Assembly: GCF_030406605.1 (NCBI RefSeq)
Contig: NZ_CP129104.1
Span: 2,493,830 to 2,557,829, forward strand
Direction of reading: 5' to 3'
From: Curtobacterium sp. 458
Lineage (GTDB): Bacteria > Actinomycetota > Actinomycetes > Actinomycetales > Microbacteriaceae
Length of the DNA stretch: 64,000 bases
Shown: piece by piece, positions 43,944 through 52,381 of the stretch
Position numbering within the stretch: position 1 is the first letter of the stretch
Layout: every line of letters starts with the position of its first letter
Position numbers and translations under genes: made by a program
Notes under the pieces: model-generated
What the model was told of the DNA's origin: nothing
Databases searched by the model: none
Seen by the model: the letters and a program-made list of their open reading frames with translations, nothing else

Positions 43944-45248
43944 GTGCAGCGCAGAACCTGGGTCGAGCCCGTCCTGTTCGGCGCGGCGTTCGTCGCCGTC
44001 CACGCCGTGCTGTGGTGGCTGACGACGACCTCCGGCAACCTGCCGCTCGGTGACGTGACGATCACCTACCGTCGCTGGATCGAGACCGGCCAGCAGTCGC
44101 ACTTCTGGGTCGGCGTCGACGAGGCGTGGGTGTACCCGATCCTCGCGATCGTCCCGATGGCCGCGGCCGCGCTCGGCGGTGTCGCGTCGATCGGCACCGG
44201 GTGGCTCGTGCTCATGGTGCTGCTCGACGCCGTCGTCTGCGTGGTGCTCTGGCGCTTCCGGGCCCGCGTCGGCACCGTCCGGATCCGCGTGGTCTGGTGG
44301 TGGCTCGCCTTCCTGCTCGCGCTCGGGCCGATCGCGCTCGGGCGCATCGACACCGTGGCGACCGTCCTCGCGCTCGCCGGCGTCGCGTTCGTGGTGACGC
44401 GGCCGGCCGTCGCGTCGGTGCTCTTCACCCTCGCGGCGTGGACGAAGGTGTGGCCCGCCGCACTCGTCGGCGTCCTCGTGCTCCTGCGTCGTGGGCACCG
44501 GCGTGGTGTGGTCGTGGGTGCCCTCGTGACGACGGCGCTCATCGTGCTCGTCGACGTGCTCTACGGGGGTGCGGCGTACCTCTTCTCCTTCGTCGGGCAG
44601 CAGAGCGGCCGCGCGCTCCAGATCGAGTCGCCCCTCGCGACGCCGTTCATGTGGGCGGCGGCGCTCCGCGTGCCCGGGGCCGCCGTGTACTACGACCGCG
44701 AGATCCTGACGTTCGAGGTGTCCGGCGCGGGGACCCACGCCGCCGCGGCGGTGTCGACGCCGCTCATGGCGCTCGTCGTGCTCGCCGGGGTGGTCCTCGC
44801 GCTGCTCGCCGTGCGGCGCGGCGCACCCCGGGCCCAGGCGGCGCCGCTCCTCGCGCTCGTGCTCGTCGCCGCACTCGTCGCGACGAACAAGGTCGGGTCG
44901 CCGCAGTACATCGGCTGGTTCGCGGTGCCCGTGGTCTGGGGGCTCGTCGCCGGGCGGGCGAGTGCGCGGCGGTTCCTGCCGATCGCAGTGCTCGCGTTGC
45001 CGACGGCGTTCCTCACGCAGCTGATCTACCCCGGCTACTACGACCAGGTGCTCACCGTGCAGCCGTGGATCCTCGTGGTGCTGACGCTCCGGAACGTGCT
45101 CGAGGTCGTCCTGCTCGTGTGGGGGATCGTCGGGCTGGTGCGGCTCGGGTCGGGCGCGTCGGCTGCCCCCTCGTCTGGTGCTCCGTCGGCGGGTGCATCG
45201 TCGGGCGCGGCGCGCTCGGTGCGTCCGCGAGTCAGGATGGACCCATGA
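43944..45248 (+). CDS. GT87-like polytopic membrane protein (polyprenyl-linked mannosyltransferase type)
   Basis: 434 residues with about 11 membrane segments. The layout, with an early outside loop (DVTITYRRWIETGQ) and RFRARVGTVRIRV, resembles GT-C family proteins that add mannose or similar sugars from polyprenyl-phosphate donors outside the membrane. This assignment is tentative: the expected catalytic acid cannot be fixed. The C-terminal tail is a Ser/Ala/Gly-rich linker ending RPRVRMDP. The stop overlaps the next gene as ATGA. Confidence 0.6.
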   Translation: MQRRTWVEPVLFGAAFVAVHAVLWWLTTTSGNLPLGDVTITYRRWIETGQQSHFWVGVDEAWVYPILAIVPMAAAALGGVASIGTGWLVLMVLLDAVVCVVLWRFRARVGTVRIRVVWWWLAFLLALGPIALGRIDTVATVLALAGVAFVVTRPAVASVLFTLAAWTKVWPAALVGVLVLLRRGHRRGVVVGALVTTALIVLVDVLYGGAAYLFSFVGQQSGRALQIESPLATPFMWAAALRVPGAAVYYDREILTFEVSGAGTHAAAAVSTPLMALVVLAGVVLALLAVRRGAPRAQAAPLLALVLVAALVATNKVGSPQYIGWFAVPVVWGLVAGRASARRFLPIAVLALPTAFLTQLIYPGYYDQVLTVQPWILVVLTLRNVLEVVLLVWGIVGLVRLGSGASAAPSSGAPSAGASSGAARSVRPRVRMDP

Positions 45249-45553
45249 TCGTCGCGTTCTCCGTCGCACCGTCCGGTGGTCCCGCCGCAACCGAGGACGG
45301 CTCCGTGCACGACGCCGTGGCCGCCGCCGTCCGGGTCGTCCGCGAGAGCGGGCTGCCGAACCGCACCTCGTCGATGTTCACCGAGCTCGAGGGGGAGTGG
45401 AACGAGGTCATGGACGTCGTGAAGCGCGCCACCGAGGCCGTCGCGCCGTTCGGGACGCGGGTCTCGCTCGTGCTCAAGGCCGACATCCGCCCGGGGCACA
45501 CGGGTGAGCTGGACGGCAAGGTCGAACGGCTCGAGGCAGCCCTCGACCGCTGA
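45245..45553 (+). CDS. Thiamine-binding/MTH1187-like small protein
   Basis: 102 residues of the YkoF/MTH1187 fold: IVAFSVAPSG at the start, the alternating SVHDAVAAAVRVVRESGLPNRT pattern and WNEVMDVVKRA. Relatives bind thiamine or related heterocycles. It overlaps the GT87-like gene as ATGA. CAGGAT also lies 6 bases before its ATG and could allow independent leaderless expression. Confidence 0.82.
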   Translation: MIVAFSVAPSGGPAATEDGSVHDAVAAAVRVVRESGLPNRTSSMFTELEGEWNEVMDVVKRATEAVAPFGTRVSLVLKADIRPGHTGELDGKVERLEAALDR

Positions 45554-45685
45554 CGGGGCGACCGCCCTGGGCACACGCCCGGTGCGGCCGCGACACGCCG
45601 CGCGCCTCCCACGGATGTCGGTGGTCGGGTGTCTCCTGTCGGTGTCGGACGCAGCGGGCGTCCGCACGACGACGAGGAGCTGCTC

Positions 45686-45868
45686 ATGATGCACGACGGC
45701 TGGTGCCCCGACTGCGACCTGCGTTCGGTCGTCATCGACTCGGACGCCGACGGTCAGCACGCCTGGGCGACCTGCAGCGAGTGCGGCGCGGGCTGGGTCC
45801 ACCGTGACGAGCTCCCGGAGGCCACCGCTGCACCTGCTCGGACCGTGCCGGAGCGTCGAGCGGCCTGA
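45686..45868 (+). CDS. Small zinc-ribbon protein
   Basis: 60 residues. Two CxxC pairs (CPDC and CSEC) joined by 22 residues form a zinc ribbon; the remainder is an acidic and then Pro/Arg/Ala tail. GAGGAG precedes the tandem ATG at 45686/45689. Function unknown; position between the thiamine-binding-like gene and the MFS gene gives no clue. Confidence 0.75.
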   Translation: MMHDGWCPDCDLRSVVIDSDADGQHAWATCSECGAGWVHRDELPEATAAPARTVPERRAA

Positions 45869-46182
45869 CCTCCTCGGCCGGGCGTCCGTTCCGGCCGACC
45901 TCTTCGTGACCGGTCGAATCGATTCGGCACGTCGTCTTCCGTCGGTTGGTTGGAGCGTTCTACACTGCTGGGAGCAGGTCGGCACGACCGACCTGTGACC
46001 CGTTCGCCGCTGAACCGGGACGCCCGATCCGGGTGGTGCCCGCCGTTCGCGACGGGGCCGCCGAGGGGTGCGCCGCGCGACCAGCGCGTGCCCCGCCGTC
46101 CCGGTCGGCCCACCGCACCGCCCGTGGGCCGCTCGACGGCGTGCCGGGCCGACCCGCTCCTCCCGTCCGAGAGACAGGCACC
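45869..46182. other. 314-bp gap with MFS promoter and leader hairpin
   Basis: TACACT (45961-45966) is the best -10 for the MFS gene and would give a leader of about 210 bases. Right after it is a perfect hairpin AGGTCGG-CACGA-CCGACCT (45976-45994). A possible short reading frame inside the leader stops at the MFS start (ATGA), so translational attenuation is conceivable. Confidence 0.45.
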
Positions 46183-47448
46183 ATGACCCACCTCACGCCT
46201 GCGCGCCGCGCCGCCGCGCTGATCGCCCTCGCCCTCGGCGGGTTCGCGATCGGATCGACCGAGTTCGTGGCGATGGGGCTGCTCCCGAACATCGCCGAGG
46301 CCCTGCTGCCGTCGCAGTACGCGGCGAACCCCGACGCGGGCATCGCCCACGCCGGGTGGCTCGTCAGTGCCTACGCGCTCGGGGTGGTCGTCGGTGCCCC
46401 CACCATCGCCGCGATGTCCGCGAAGTTCCCGCGCAAGGGCCTCATCCTCGTGCTGCTCGTCGGGTTCGTCCTCGCCACGGTCGCGAGCGCCGTGCTGCCG
46501 TCGTTCGGGCTGGTGCTCGTCGCACGGTTCGTCGCCGGCCTGCCCCACGGCGCCTACTTCGGCATCGCCTCGATCGTCGCCGGCGACATGATGGGACCGG
46601 GCAAGCGCGGCAAGGGCATCGCGATGGTCCTCCTCGGGCTCTCGGTCGCGAACGTCGTCGGCGTGCCCGCGATCACCTGGGTCGGACAGGTCGCCGGTTG
46701 GCGCATCGCGTACGGCGTCGTCGCCGCGCTCTTCGCGCTGACGTTCCTCGCCGTCGCCGCGTTCGTGCCGCGGTCCGCGAAGGACGAGCACGCCACGATC
46801 GGCCGCGAGCTGCGGGCCTTCCGTGAGCCGCAGCTCTGGATCGTGATGGGCCTCGGCGCGATCGGCTTCGGGGGCTTCTTCGCGGTGTACTCGTACATCT
46901 CGCCGATCGTCCAGAACGTCACCGGGCTGAGCGAGTCCGCGGTGCCGCTCGTCCTCGTGGTGGTCGGGCTCGGCATGGTCGTCGGCGGGGTCGTCGGCGG
47001 GCACCTTGCCGACCACAGCGTGAAGCGCACGATCTACGTCGGGCTCCTGGCGCTCGTCGGGGCGCTCCTCGTCACGGTCCTGACGGCGCAGTGGGTGGTC
47101 GGGATGTTCGTGGGCGCGTTCCTCATCGGCGCGACCTCGTCGGCGATCCCGCCCGCCGTCCAGTCGCGGCTGATGGACGTGGCGGGCGATGCCCGGACGA
47201 TCGCGGCGGCGCTGAACCACTCGGCGTTCAACATCGGCAACTCGCTCGGTGCGGCCCTCGGCGGAGCGGTCATCGCGGCGGGGTTCGGGTTCCTCGCACC
47301 GGGCTGGCTCGGGATCGTGCTCGCGCTCCTCGGCGTCGGCGTCACGGCGGTCAGCTACGGGGTCGAGCGGCGGTCGACGGCACGTGCGGCGCTGCGCTCG
47401 TCGCACCCGTCCACCGGCCCGATCACGGCACCCGTCCCGACCGTCTGA
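46183..47448 (+). CDS. MFS transporter (DHA1 family, probable drug or metabolite exporter)
   Basis: 421 residues, 12 predicted membrane segments. The DHA1 hallmark FVAMGLLPNIAEALL, the motif HAGWLVSAYALGVVVGAPTI, and the motif-A-like region FPRKGLILVLLVGF are present. Related proteins are AraJ/YdhP-like exporters. Substrate unknown. Starts at ATG 46183; upstream open frame is not homologous. Confidence 0.87.
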   Translation: MTHLTPARRAAALIALALGGFAIGSTEFVAMGLLPNIAEALLPSQYAANPDAGIAHAGWLVSAYALGVVVGAPTIAAMSAKFPRKGLILVLLVGFVLATVASAVLPSFGLVLVARFVAGLPHGAYFGIASIVAGDMMGPGKRGKGIAMVLLGLSVANVVGVPAITWVGQVAGWRIAYGVVAALFALTFLAVAAFVPRSAKDEHATIGRELRAFREPQLWIVMGLGAIGFGGFFAVYSYISPIVQNVTGLSESAVPLVLVVVGLGMVVGGVVGGHLADHSVKRTIYVGLLALVGALLVTVLTAQWVVGMFVGAFLIGATSSAIPPAVQSRLMDVAGDARTIAAALNHSAFNIGNSLGAALGGAVIAAGFGFLAPGWLGIVLALLGVGVTAVSYGVERRSTARAALRSSHPSTGPITAPVPTV

Positions 47449-47475
47449 CCCGGAGGCTCGCGGCGCGGATCGCGT

Positions 47476-47539
47476 CCGCACAACCAAAGACACCCCGAAC
47501 CACGCATCGGCGCGGTTCGGGGTGACTCCGGTTGTGCGG
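47476..47539. terminator. Nested inverted repeats between convergent MFS and response-regulator genes
   Basis: Outer arms CCGCACAACC (47476-47485) and GGTTGTGCGG (47530-47539); inner arms CACCCCGAACC (47491-47501) and GGTTCGGGGTG (47514-47524). Perfect in both. It separates the MFS stop (47448) and the response regulator stop (47580), so it can terminate both directions. Confidence 0.7.
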
Positions 47540-47579
47540 TGCGTCGCGGGGCGGCGGACAGGCCGCCCTGCCGTCGGCG

Positions 47580-48251
47580 CTACAGGCCGACCGGGCTGCC
47601 GTCCTGCACGATGATGCCGTCGGTGATCGCCCGCTTCCGGAGCGCCACCTTCGTGCCGACGTCGAACCCGGCCACGCGGTACTTCTCGCGGATGCGCTTG
47701 AGGTAGCTCTTCGCGGTCTCCTCGGAGATGCCGAGCTGGTACGCCACGCTCTTCACGGGCTCGCCGCCGCCGTACAGCGCCATGACGCGACGCTCCTGGG
47801 CGCTGAGCTTCGGCACGCCGCCGACGTCGCCGGAGTTGATCGCGAGGTCGAGCTCGGCGGAGACGTACTGCTCGCCGCGTTGGGCGGAGCGGATCGCCTC
47901 GACGATCATGTCCGCGTCCTCGCTCTTCACGAGGTAGCCGAGCGCACCGGAGGCGAGGGCCTCGCGGACGACGTTCGGCTCGGAGTACGTGCTCATCACC
48001 ACGGTCTTGACGCCGGCGGTCTTCAGCGTGGAGATCTTGAGCGAGACCGGGATCGAGTCCTTGAGGTCGAGGTCGAGCAGCACCACGTCGACCGGGAACG
48101 CGGGGTTGGTGAGCAGCTCCGGCCAGGTCGTGACGGCGGCCACGAGGGTGATGTCGTCGGCGGCGCTGCGGATCCACTCCGTGAGTGCGCCGAGGAGCAT
48201 CTTGTGGTCGTCGACGAGTGCGAGTCGGATCGGTTCCTCTGGAGTCGCCAT
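47580..48251 (-). CDS. Response regulator, NarL/LuxR type
   Basis: 223 residues. Receiver domain with Asp14/Asp15 and phosphoacceptor Asp60 (VVLLDLDL), conserved Lys in GYLVKSE; C-terminal LuxR-type helix-turn-helix (ETAKSYLKRIREKY). The SD AAAGGA precedes ATG 48251. It is the last gene of the operon with the histidine kinase (50895) and the 440-residue protein. Confidence 0.93.
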   Translation of the reverse strand: MATPEEPIRLALVDDHKMLLGALTEWIRSAADDITLVAAVTTWPELLTNPAFPVDVVLLDLDLKDSIPVSLKISTLKTAGVKTVVMSTYSEPNVVREALASGALGYLVKSEDADMIVEAIRSAQRGEQYVSAELDLAINSGDVGGVPKLSAQERRVMALYGGGEPVKSVAYQLGISEETAKSYLKRIREKYRVAGFDVGTKVALRKRAITDGIIVQDGSPVGL

Positions 48252-48365
48252 GCTGGCGTCCTTTCTCGGGGGCTGTGCCGATCCTAGGCGGACCGGACGC
48301 GCGGTACGGGCAGGCTGGTCAGGGTGTCCGGTTGTTCGGGTCCAGCCGGTCGGTCCGCGCGACGG

Positions 48366-49688
48366 CTACATCGTCGGGTGGCGGTTGACGACGCAGTGCG
48401 CCACGATGCGCAGCGTGCCGTCCTGGACGGTCTCGGTGAACGGGCCGATGCGGTGCAGGGCGCTCCACGTCGCCGGGCCGAGTCGTCGACGCGTGACGCT
48501 CCGCGACTCGATGACGATCGGGACGTCCATCGTCTCGTCGGTGACGGGGTGGCCGTCCGACCCGACGGGGCCGAGCGCCACGGCCACGACGGGCTGACCC
48601 GGCTGTGCGGTCCGTCCGTCGCCGGCCATCTGCCACAGGGCCTGGAGGAGTCCGTCGCGCTGGGCGGGGGAGAGGTGCCCGGCGAGCGAGCCCGGGTCGG
48701 CGACGCTCACCGCGCGGCCGAGGTGGTCGGACTCGGTGATGGCGTGGTACAGCCACGTCTCGCGACGGCCTTCGATGAGGTGCAGTCGGAGCTCGGTGGC
48801 GAGCGACGCCGCGACCGAGGCCGAGGCGTCGGAGAGCGGCAGCGGGTCGGAGCCGTTCGCGACGGCGTCGAGGAGCTTCTCGGCTGCGAGGTCGAGCCGG
48901 GCGAGCTCATCCGACGCGAGCATGCCCACGGCGAACTGCGGCGCCTGGACGTTGCTCTGCACGAGGACGCGGTCGAGCTCCTTCTGCACGAGTTGGCGGA
49001 AGCGGTGCACGACGAACAGGGCGAGCGAGGGCGGCACGACGACCAGGGCGACGAGGGACACCATCCCGGGCAGCGTGTCGGTCGTCACGGGGGTCGAGAC
49101 GAGGCACGTCACGATGAAGGTGATGCCGAGGACGACGATGGCCGCCGCCACCTCGCGCGCCGGCCGCAGCGATGCGATCGGGAGCAGGGCGAACCCGGCG
49201 GCGATCGACGCGGTGGCGAAGTGCGCGATGTCGTGCTCGGGCCAGATCCCGATGAAGTCGAGTGTCACGACACAGACGAGCACCACGCAGATGAGTGCGA
49301 ACGCGACCCCGGTGAGTCGCTCGCCGTACGTCAGCAGGCTCAAGCCGACCCCGAGCGCGGCGACGATGTAGAGCCCCCACGCGGCGGCGGGAAGCCACGG
49401 GTCGCTGTACTCGGGCCAGCGGGCGAGGAACAGCACGATGCCGGCGACGGCCTCGATCGCGGTGAGCACGGCTGCTCCGGCGCCGAGGTACCCGGCACCG
49501 AGCGACGCGCCCGGCTTCGCCGCCTGGCGCAGCGAACGGGCGCCGGTGGAGGTCGACGGCAGGCCGCGTGCCTGCCGACGTTCGCTGCCCCGATACCGCT
49601 CCCGTGCCTCCCGGCGGGTCCGCGGAGCGGACTGCACGGTCTCACCGGGCAGTCCGCGACTGATGGTGTCCTCGGGGACGCGGCTCAC
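48366..49688 (-). CDS. Unknown membrane protein with C-terminal kinase-like domain
   Basis: 440 residues, family not recognised. N-terminal basic, low-complexity segment (1-65), six predicted membrane segments (about 75-215), a coiled segment (about 225-260) and a C-terminal globular domain. It sits between a histidine kinase and its response regulator, and its overall layout is that of a sensor kinase, but no His box, N box or G box is visible, so it may be a non-catalytic partner that senses a signal. The GTG start at 49688 overlaps the preceding 18-codon mini-ORF as GTGA. Confidence 0.72.
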   Translation of the reverse strand: MSRVPEDTISRGLPGETVQSAPRTRREARERYRGSERRQARGLPSTSTGARSLRQAAKPGASLGAGYLGAGAAVLTAIEAVAGIVLFLARWPEYSDPWLPAAAWGLYIVAALGVGLSLLTYGERLTGVAFALICVVLVCVVTLDFIGIWPEHDIAHFATASIAAGFALLPIASLRPAREVAAAIVVLGITFIVTCLVSTPVTTDTLPGMVSLVALVVVPPSLALFVVHRFRQLVQKELDRVLVQSNVQAPQFAVGMLASDELARLDLAAEKLLDAVANGSDPLPLSDASASVAASLATELRLHLIEGRRETWLYHAITESDHLGRAVSVADPGSLAGHLSPAQRDGLLQALWQMAGDGRTAQPGQPVVAVALGPVGSDGHPVTDETMDVPIVIESRSVTRRRLGPATWSALHRIGPFTETVQDGTLRIVAHCVVNRHPTM

Positions 49689-49741
49689 AGCGTCGGCCCC
49701 GTCCGCCGGAACGCAGGACCTGCGGGACGGTGCTGGCTCAT
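49685..49741 (-). CDS. 18-codon mini-ORF bridging the kinase and the 440-residue protein
   Basis: ATG overlaps the kinase stop (ATGA) and the TGA stop overlaps the GTG start of the 440-residue gene (GTGA). The peptide is MSQHRPAGPAFRRTGPTL. It may serve only to pass ribosomes along the operon. A single-base error joining it to the next frame is the alternative. Confidence 0.45.
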   Translation of the reverse strand: MSQHRPAGPAFRRTGPTL

Positions 49742-50895
49742 CGCGGGGCCTCCAGGACGACGGTCGTGCCGGAGCCCGGCGCGGAGAACAGCTTCGCGTC
49801 GCCACCGACCTCGCGGAGGCGGTTCACGACGCTCTCCTTGAAGCCGAGCCGCTCGGCGCTGACGTGGGTGAGGTCGAAGCCGACGCCCGAGTCCGTGACC
49901 ATCGCGCGGACCATCTCGTTGTCGTGCACGATCGTCACGTGCGCCTCGCCGACGCCGGCGTGCCGACGGACGTTCTCGAGGCACTCGCCGAGCGCCAGGA
50001 GGAAGGCGTCGAGGACGTTGGACGGCAGCAGCACCTGACCGGTGCCGTGCCAGCTGACCTCGAGCCCCATGCGGCCGAAGCGCTGCTTGACCGACTCGAG
50101 GGTCTGGCCGAGCGGGGACTCCTCCTCGCGGGTGAGCGAGTAGTCACCGGACTGCTGCGGCTGCGGGGTCGCACCGAGACGGAGGTGTCGGAGCAGCCGC
50201 GCGTCCTCGGCGGCCTGTTCGCGCATAGCCTGCTCCGAGACGCCGACGCCGGAGTGGGCGAGGAGCGTCAGGGTCGCGAGCACGGTGTCGTGCAGGAGCC
50301 GCGCGCCCTGCCGACGCTGGGCCTCGGTCTCGCTCGCTTGGCGCTCCGCTCGGTGGGCGGTGCCGATGCTGTAGATGCGGCGGGCGACGCGCGGGATGCT
50401 CCGGGAGATCCAGACGGTCACGACCGCGATGAGCACCCAGCCGAGGAGTGCCCCGGCGGTCGCGACGGACAGGAACGATCCCGTCGCCCAGGTCATGCCC
50501 ACGGCGGTGGCGGCGCCGGCGGCGAGGGTCAGGCCGAGTCCGACGGGGTGTCCGCGCTGGGCCATGAGCGGTGCGGAGACGCCTCCGGCAGCGAGCGGCA
50601 TGACGGCGCTCGCGATCACCGGGCGCGTGGCGTCGTCCGCTCCGACGAGCAGGATCGCGAGCGCACCGAGACCGCCGGCGAGGATGACGGCGGTCCACCA
50701 CACCGAGCCGCTCGACCCGAACACGACGAAGCCGGCGATCATCGCCGCGATGCACGCGACGGCTCCGAGGAGGAGCCCGACGGGGACCGCGAACGAGACG
50801 AGCACGGCGACGAGGCTGATGAGGGTGCAGACGATGCCGACGACACGGGTGATCGACCGGAGCAGCCGGTCGCGTTCCTGTGCGATCAGTTCCAT
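49738..50895 (-). CDS. Sensor histidine kinase (HisKA_3-like, membrane-bound)
   Basis: 385 residues. Five to six membrane segments (about 15-165), dimerisation/His box LLHDTVLATLTLLAH with phosphoryl His202, N box ECLENVRRHA (Asn308), G1 DSGVGF and G2 GSGTTV. The order and motifs fit NarX/DesK-type kinases that pair with NarL-type regulators such as the one at 47580. ATG at 50895. A 25-bp inverted repeat lies upstream. Confidence 0.9.
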   Translation of the reverse strand: MELIAQERDRLLRSITRVVGIVCTLISLVAVLVSFAVPVGLLLGAVACIAAMIAGFVVFGSSGSVWWTAVILAGGLGALAILLVGADDATRPVIASAVMPLAAGGVSAPLMAQRGHPVGLGLTLAAGAATAVGMTWATGSFLSVATAGALLGWVLIAVVTVWISRSIPRVARRIYSIGTAHRAERQASETEAQRRQGARLLHDTVLATLTLLAHSGVGVSEQAMREQAAEDARLLRHLRLGATPQPQQSGDYSLTREEESPLGQTLESVKQRFGRMGLEVSWHGTGQVLLPSNVLDAFLLALGECLENVRRHAGVGEAHVTIVHDNEMVRAMVTDSGVGFDLTHVSAERLGFKESVVNRLREVGGDAKLFSAPGSGTTVVLEAPR

Positions 50896-51021
50896 CGAAG
50901 TCCTGTGCGGTGGTCGTGGTGCGAAGTCGAGACTCGGTCAGCCGAGCACCACGCCATCATTCCACGCACGGCACCCGTTGGGGGGTGTTCGGCGCGCGGG
51001 GCCGTACCGGATGGGAACCGA

Positions 51022-51046
51022 ATTGTGATCGCAGGTGCGATGCAAT
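51022..51046. promoter_or_regulatory. Inverted repeat upstream of the kinase operon
   Basis: ATTGTGATCGCA-GG-TGCGATGCAAT: arms of 10 bp with one bulge, 127 bases before the kinase ATG. It is AT-rich compared with its surroundings; the neighbouring 51056-51180 is a repetitive GC-only tract. A candidate operator. Confidence 0.4.
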
Positions 51047-51055
51047 ACGCCCGAC

Positions 51056-51180
51056 GCGGCCCGGGTCCGCGCCCCCGCAGCCCGCGTCCGCGCCCCAGCA
51101 GTCCGCGTCCGCATCCGCGCGGGCCCCGTCCGCGGTCCTGCGGCCCACCGCCGCCCACGCGGCCCGCGCCCACCACGCCC
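51056..51180. repeat. Low-complexity CGCGTCCGCGCC tract downstream of metX
   Basis: Several imperfect copies of CCGCGTCCGCGCC(C) over about 120 bases. On the other strand it is G-rich, with potential for unusual structure. No gene is seen in 50896-51181. Confidence 0.5.
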
Positions 51181-51181
51181 G

Positions 51182-52381
51182 TCAGCTGAACAGCCGCCGG
51201 AGGTGCGCCCCGACGGCCTCCTGCTCTATGAGGAACCCGTCGTGCCCGAACTCGCTCGTCACCACCGTGGCGCGGTCGCCGTCGAGGGTGTCCGGGATGC
51301 CCGCGGCGATCCGGTGCTGGTCCTCGACGGGGAACAACCGGTCGCTCGACACCCCGATGACGAGCGTGCGCGCGGTCACCCGTCCGAGCGCGGCGGCCAC
51401 GCCTCCGCGGCCGGCCCCGACGTCGTGCGAGTCCATCGCGTGCGTCAGCGTCACGTACGAGCCCGCGTCGAACCGCCGGGTGAACTTGTTGCCGTGGAAG
51501 TCGAGGTAGCTCTCCACCGAGAACCGGCCGTCGTCTCCGAGCGGCGACACGTCGCTCTGCCACGACCGGTCGAAGCGACCGTTGAGCTCGTCGGGCGCCC
51601 GGTAGGTCATGAGCGCCATGCGGCGGGCGAGTGCGAGCCCCCGGTGCGGTCCCTCGCCCGGGGCGGCGTCGTGGTAGTCGCCGTCCGCGAACCCGGGGTC
51701 CATCTGGATGGCGGCACGCTGCAGCGAGTTCGCGGCGATCTGGTCGGCGGTGGTCTGCGCCGTCGATGCGAGGACGGCGAGCCGCGCGACGCGGTCGGGG
51801 TGGGTGATCGCGAACTCGAGGGCGTGCATGCCGCCCATCGACCCACCGACGACGCCGGCGAACCGCTCGATCCCGAGTCGGTCGGCGAGCTGGACCTGCA
51901 CGGCGACCTGGTCGCGCACCGTGACGAACGGGAAGCGTGCGCCCCACTCGACCCCGTCCGGTGCGACCGACGAGGGGCCGGTCGTCCCCTGGCAGCTGCC
52001 GAGCATGTTCGGGACGACGACGAACCAGCGGTCGGTGTCGATGGCGCGGCCCGGTCCGACGACGTCGCCCCACCAGCCGGCGGTGCGGTGCCCCGGGCCG
52101 GCCTCGCCCGTGACGTGCGAGTCGCCGGTGAGCGCGTGGAACACCAGCACGGCGTTGTCGCGCTCCGGGGACAGCGTGCCCCAGGTCTCGTAGGCGACCC
52201 GGACGTTCGGCAGGTGCCCGCCACGGACCCACTGCTCGCCGAGGCTCGCGAAGTGTCGGCTGCCGGGGTGGTCGCCGGGCCGCCATGCGCCCGTGACCGG
52301 CGGCTTGCCGAGGGTGCCGAGTTCGGTCCCGGGCACGAGGGAGGACGGCACGGAGTCCTCGGGGGTCGTCTGCCAGTCCAT
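51182..52381 (-). CDS. metX: Homoserine O-acetyltransferase
   Basis: 399-residue alpha/beta-hydrolase that acetylates homoserine in methionine synthesis. Catalytic Ser181 in GGSMGGMHALE, catalytic Asp in SSDRLFPVEDQ and His380 in FGHDGFL. Start ATG at 52381 is chosen because the protein then begins at the family start; GTG at 52414 is possible. CAGACT lies 9 bases before the ATG. metY lies upstream on the same strand, separated by two palindromes. Confidence 0.94.
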   Translation of the reverse strand: MDWQTTPEDSVPSSLVPGTELGTLGKPPVTGAWRPGDHPGSRHFASLGEQWVRGGHLPNVRVAYETWGTLSPERDNAVLVFHALTGDSHVTGEAGPGHRTAGWWGDVVGPGRAIDTDRWFVVVPNMLGSCQGTTGPSSVAPDGVEWGARFPFVTVRDQVAVQVQLADRLGIERFAGVVGGSMGGMHALEFAITHPDRVARLAVLASTAQTTADQIAANSLQRAAIQMDPGFADGDYHDAAPGEGPHRGLALARRMALMTYRAPDELNGRFDRSWQSDVSPLGDDGRFSVESYLDFHGNKFTRRFDAGSYVTLTHAMDSHDVGAGRGGVAAALGRVTARTLVIGVSSDRLFPVEDQHRIAAGIPDTLDGDRATVVTSEFGHDGFLIEQEAVGAHLRRLFS

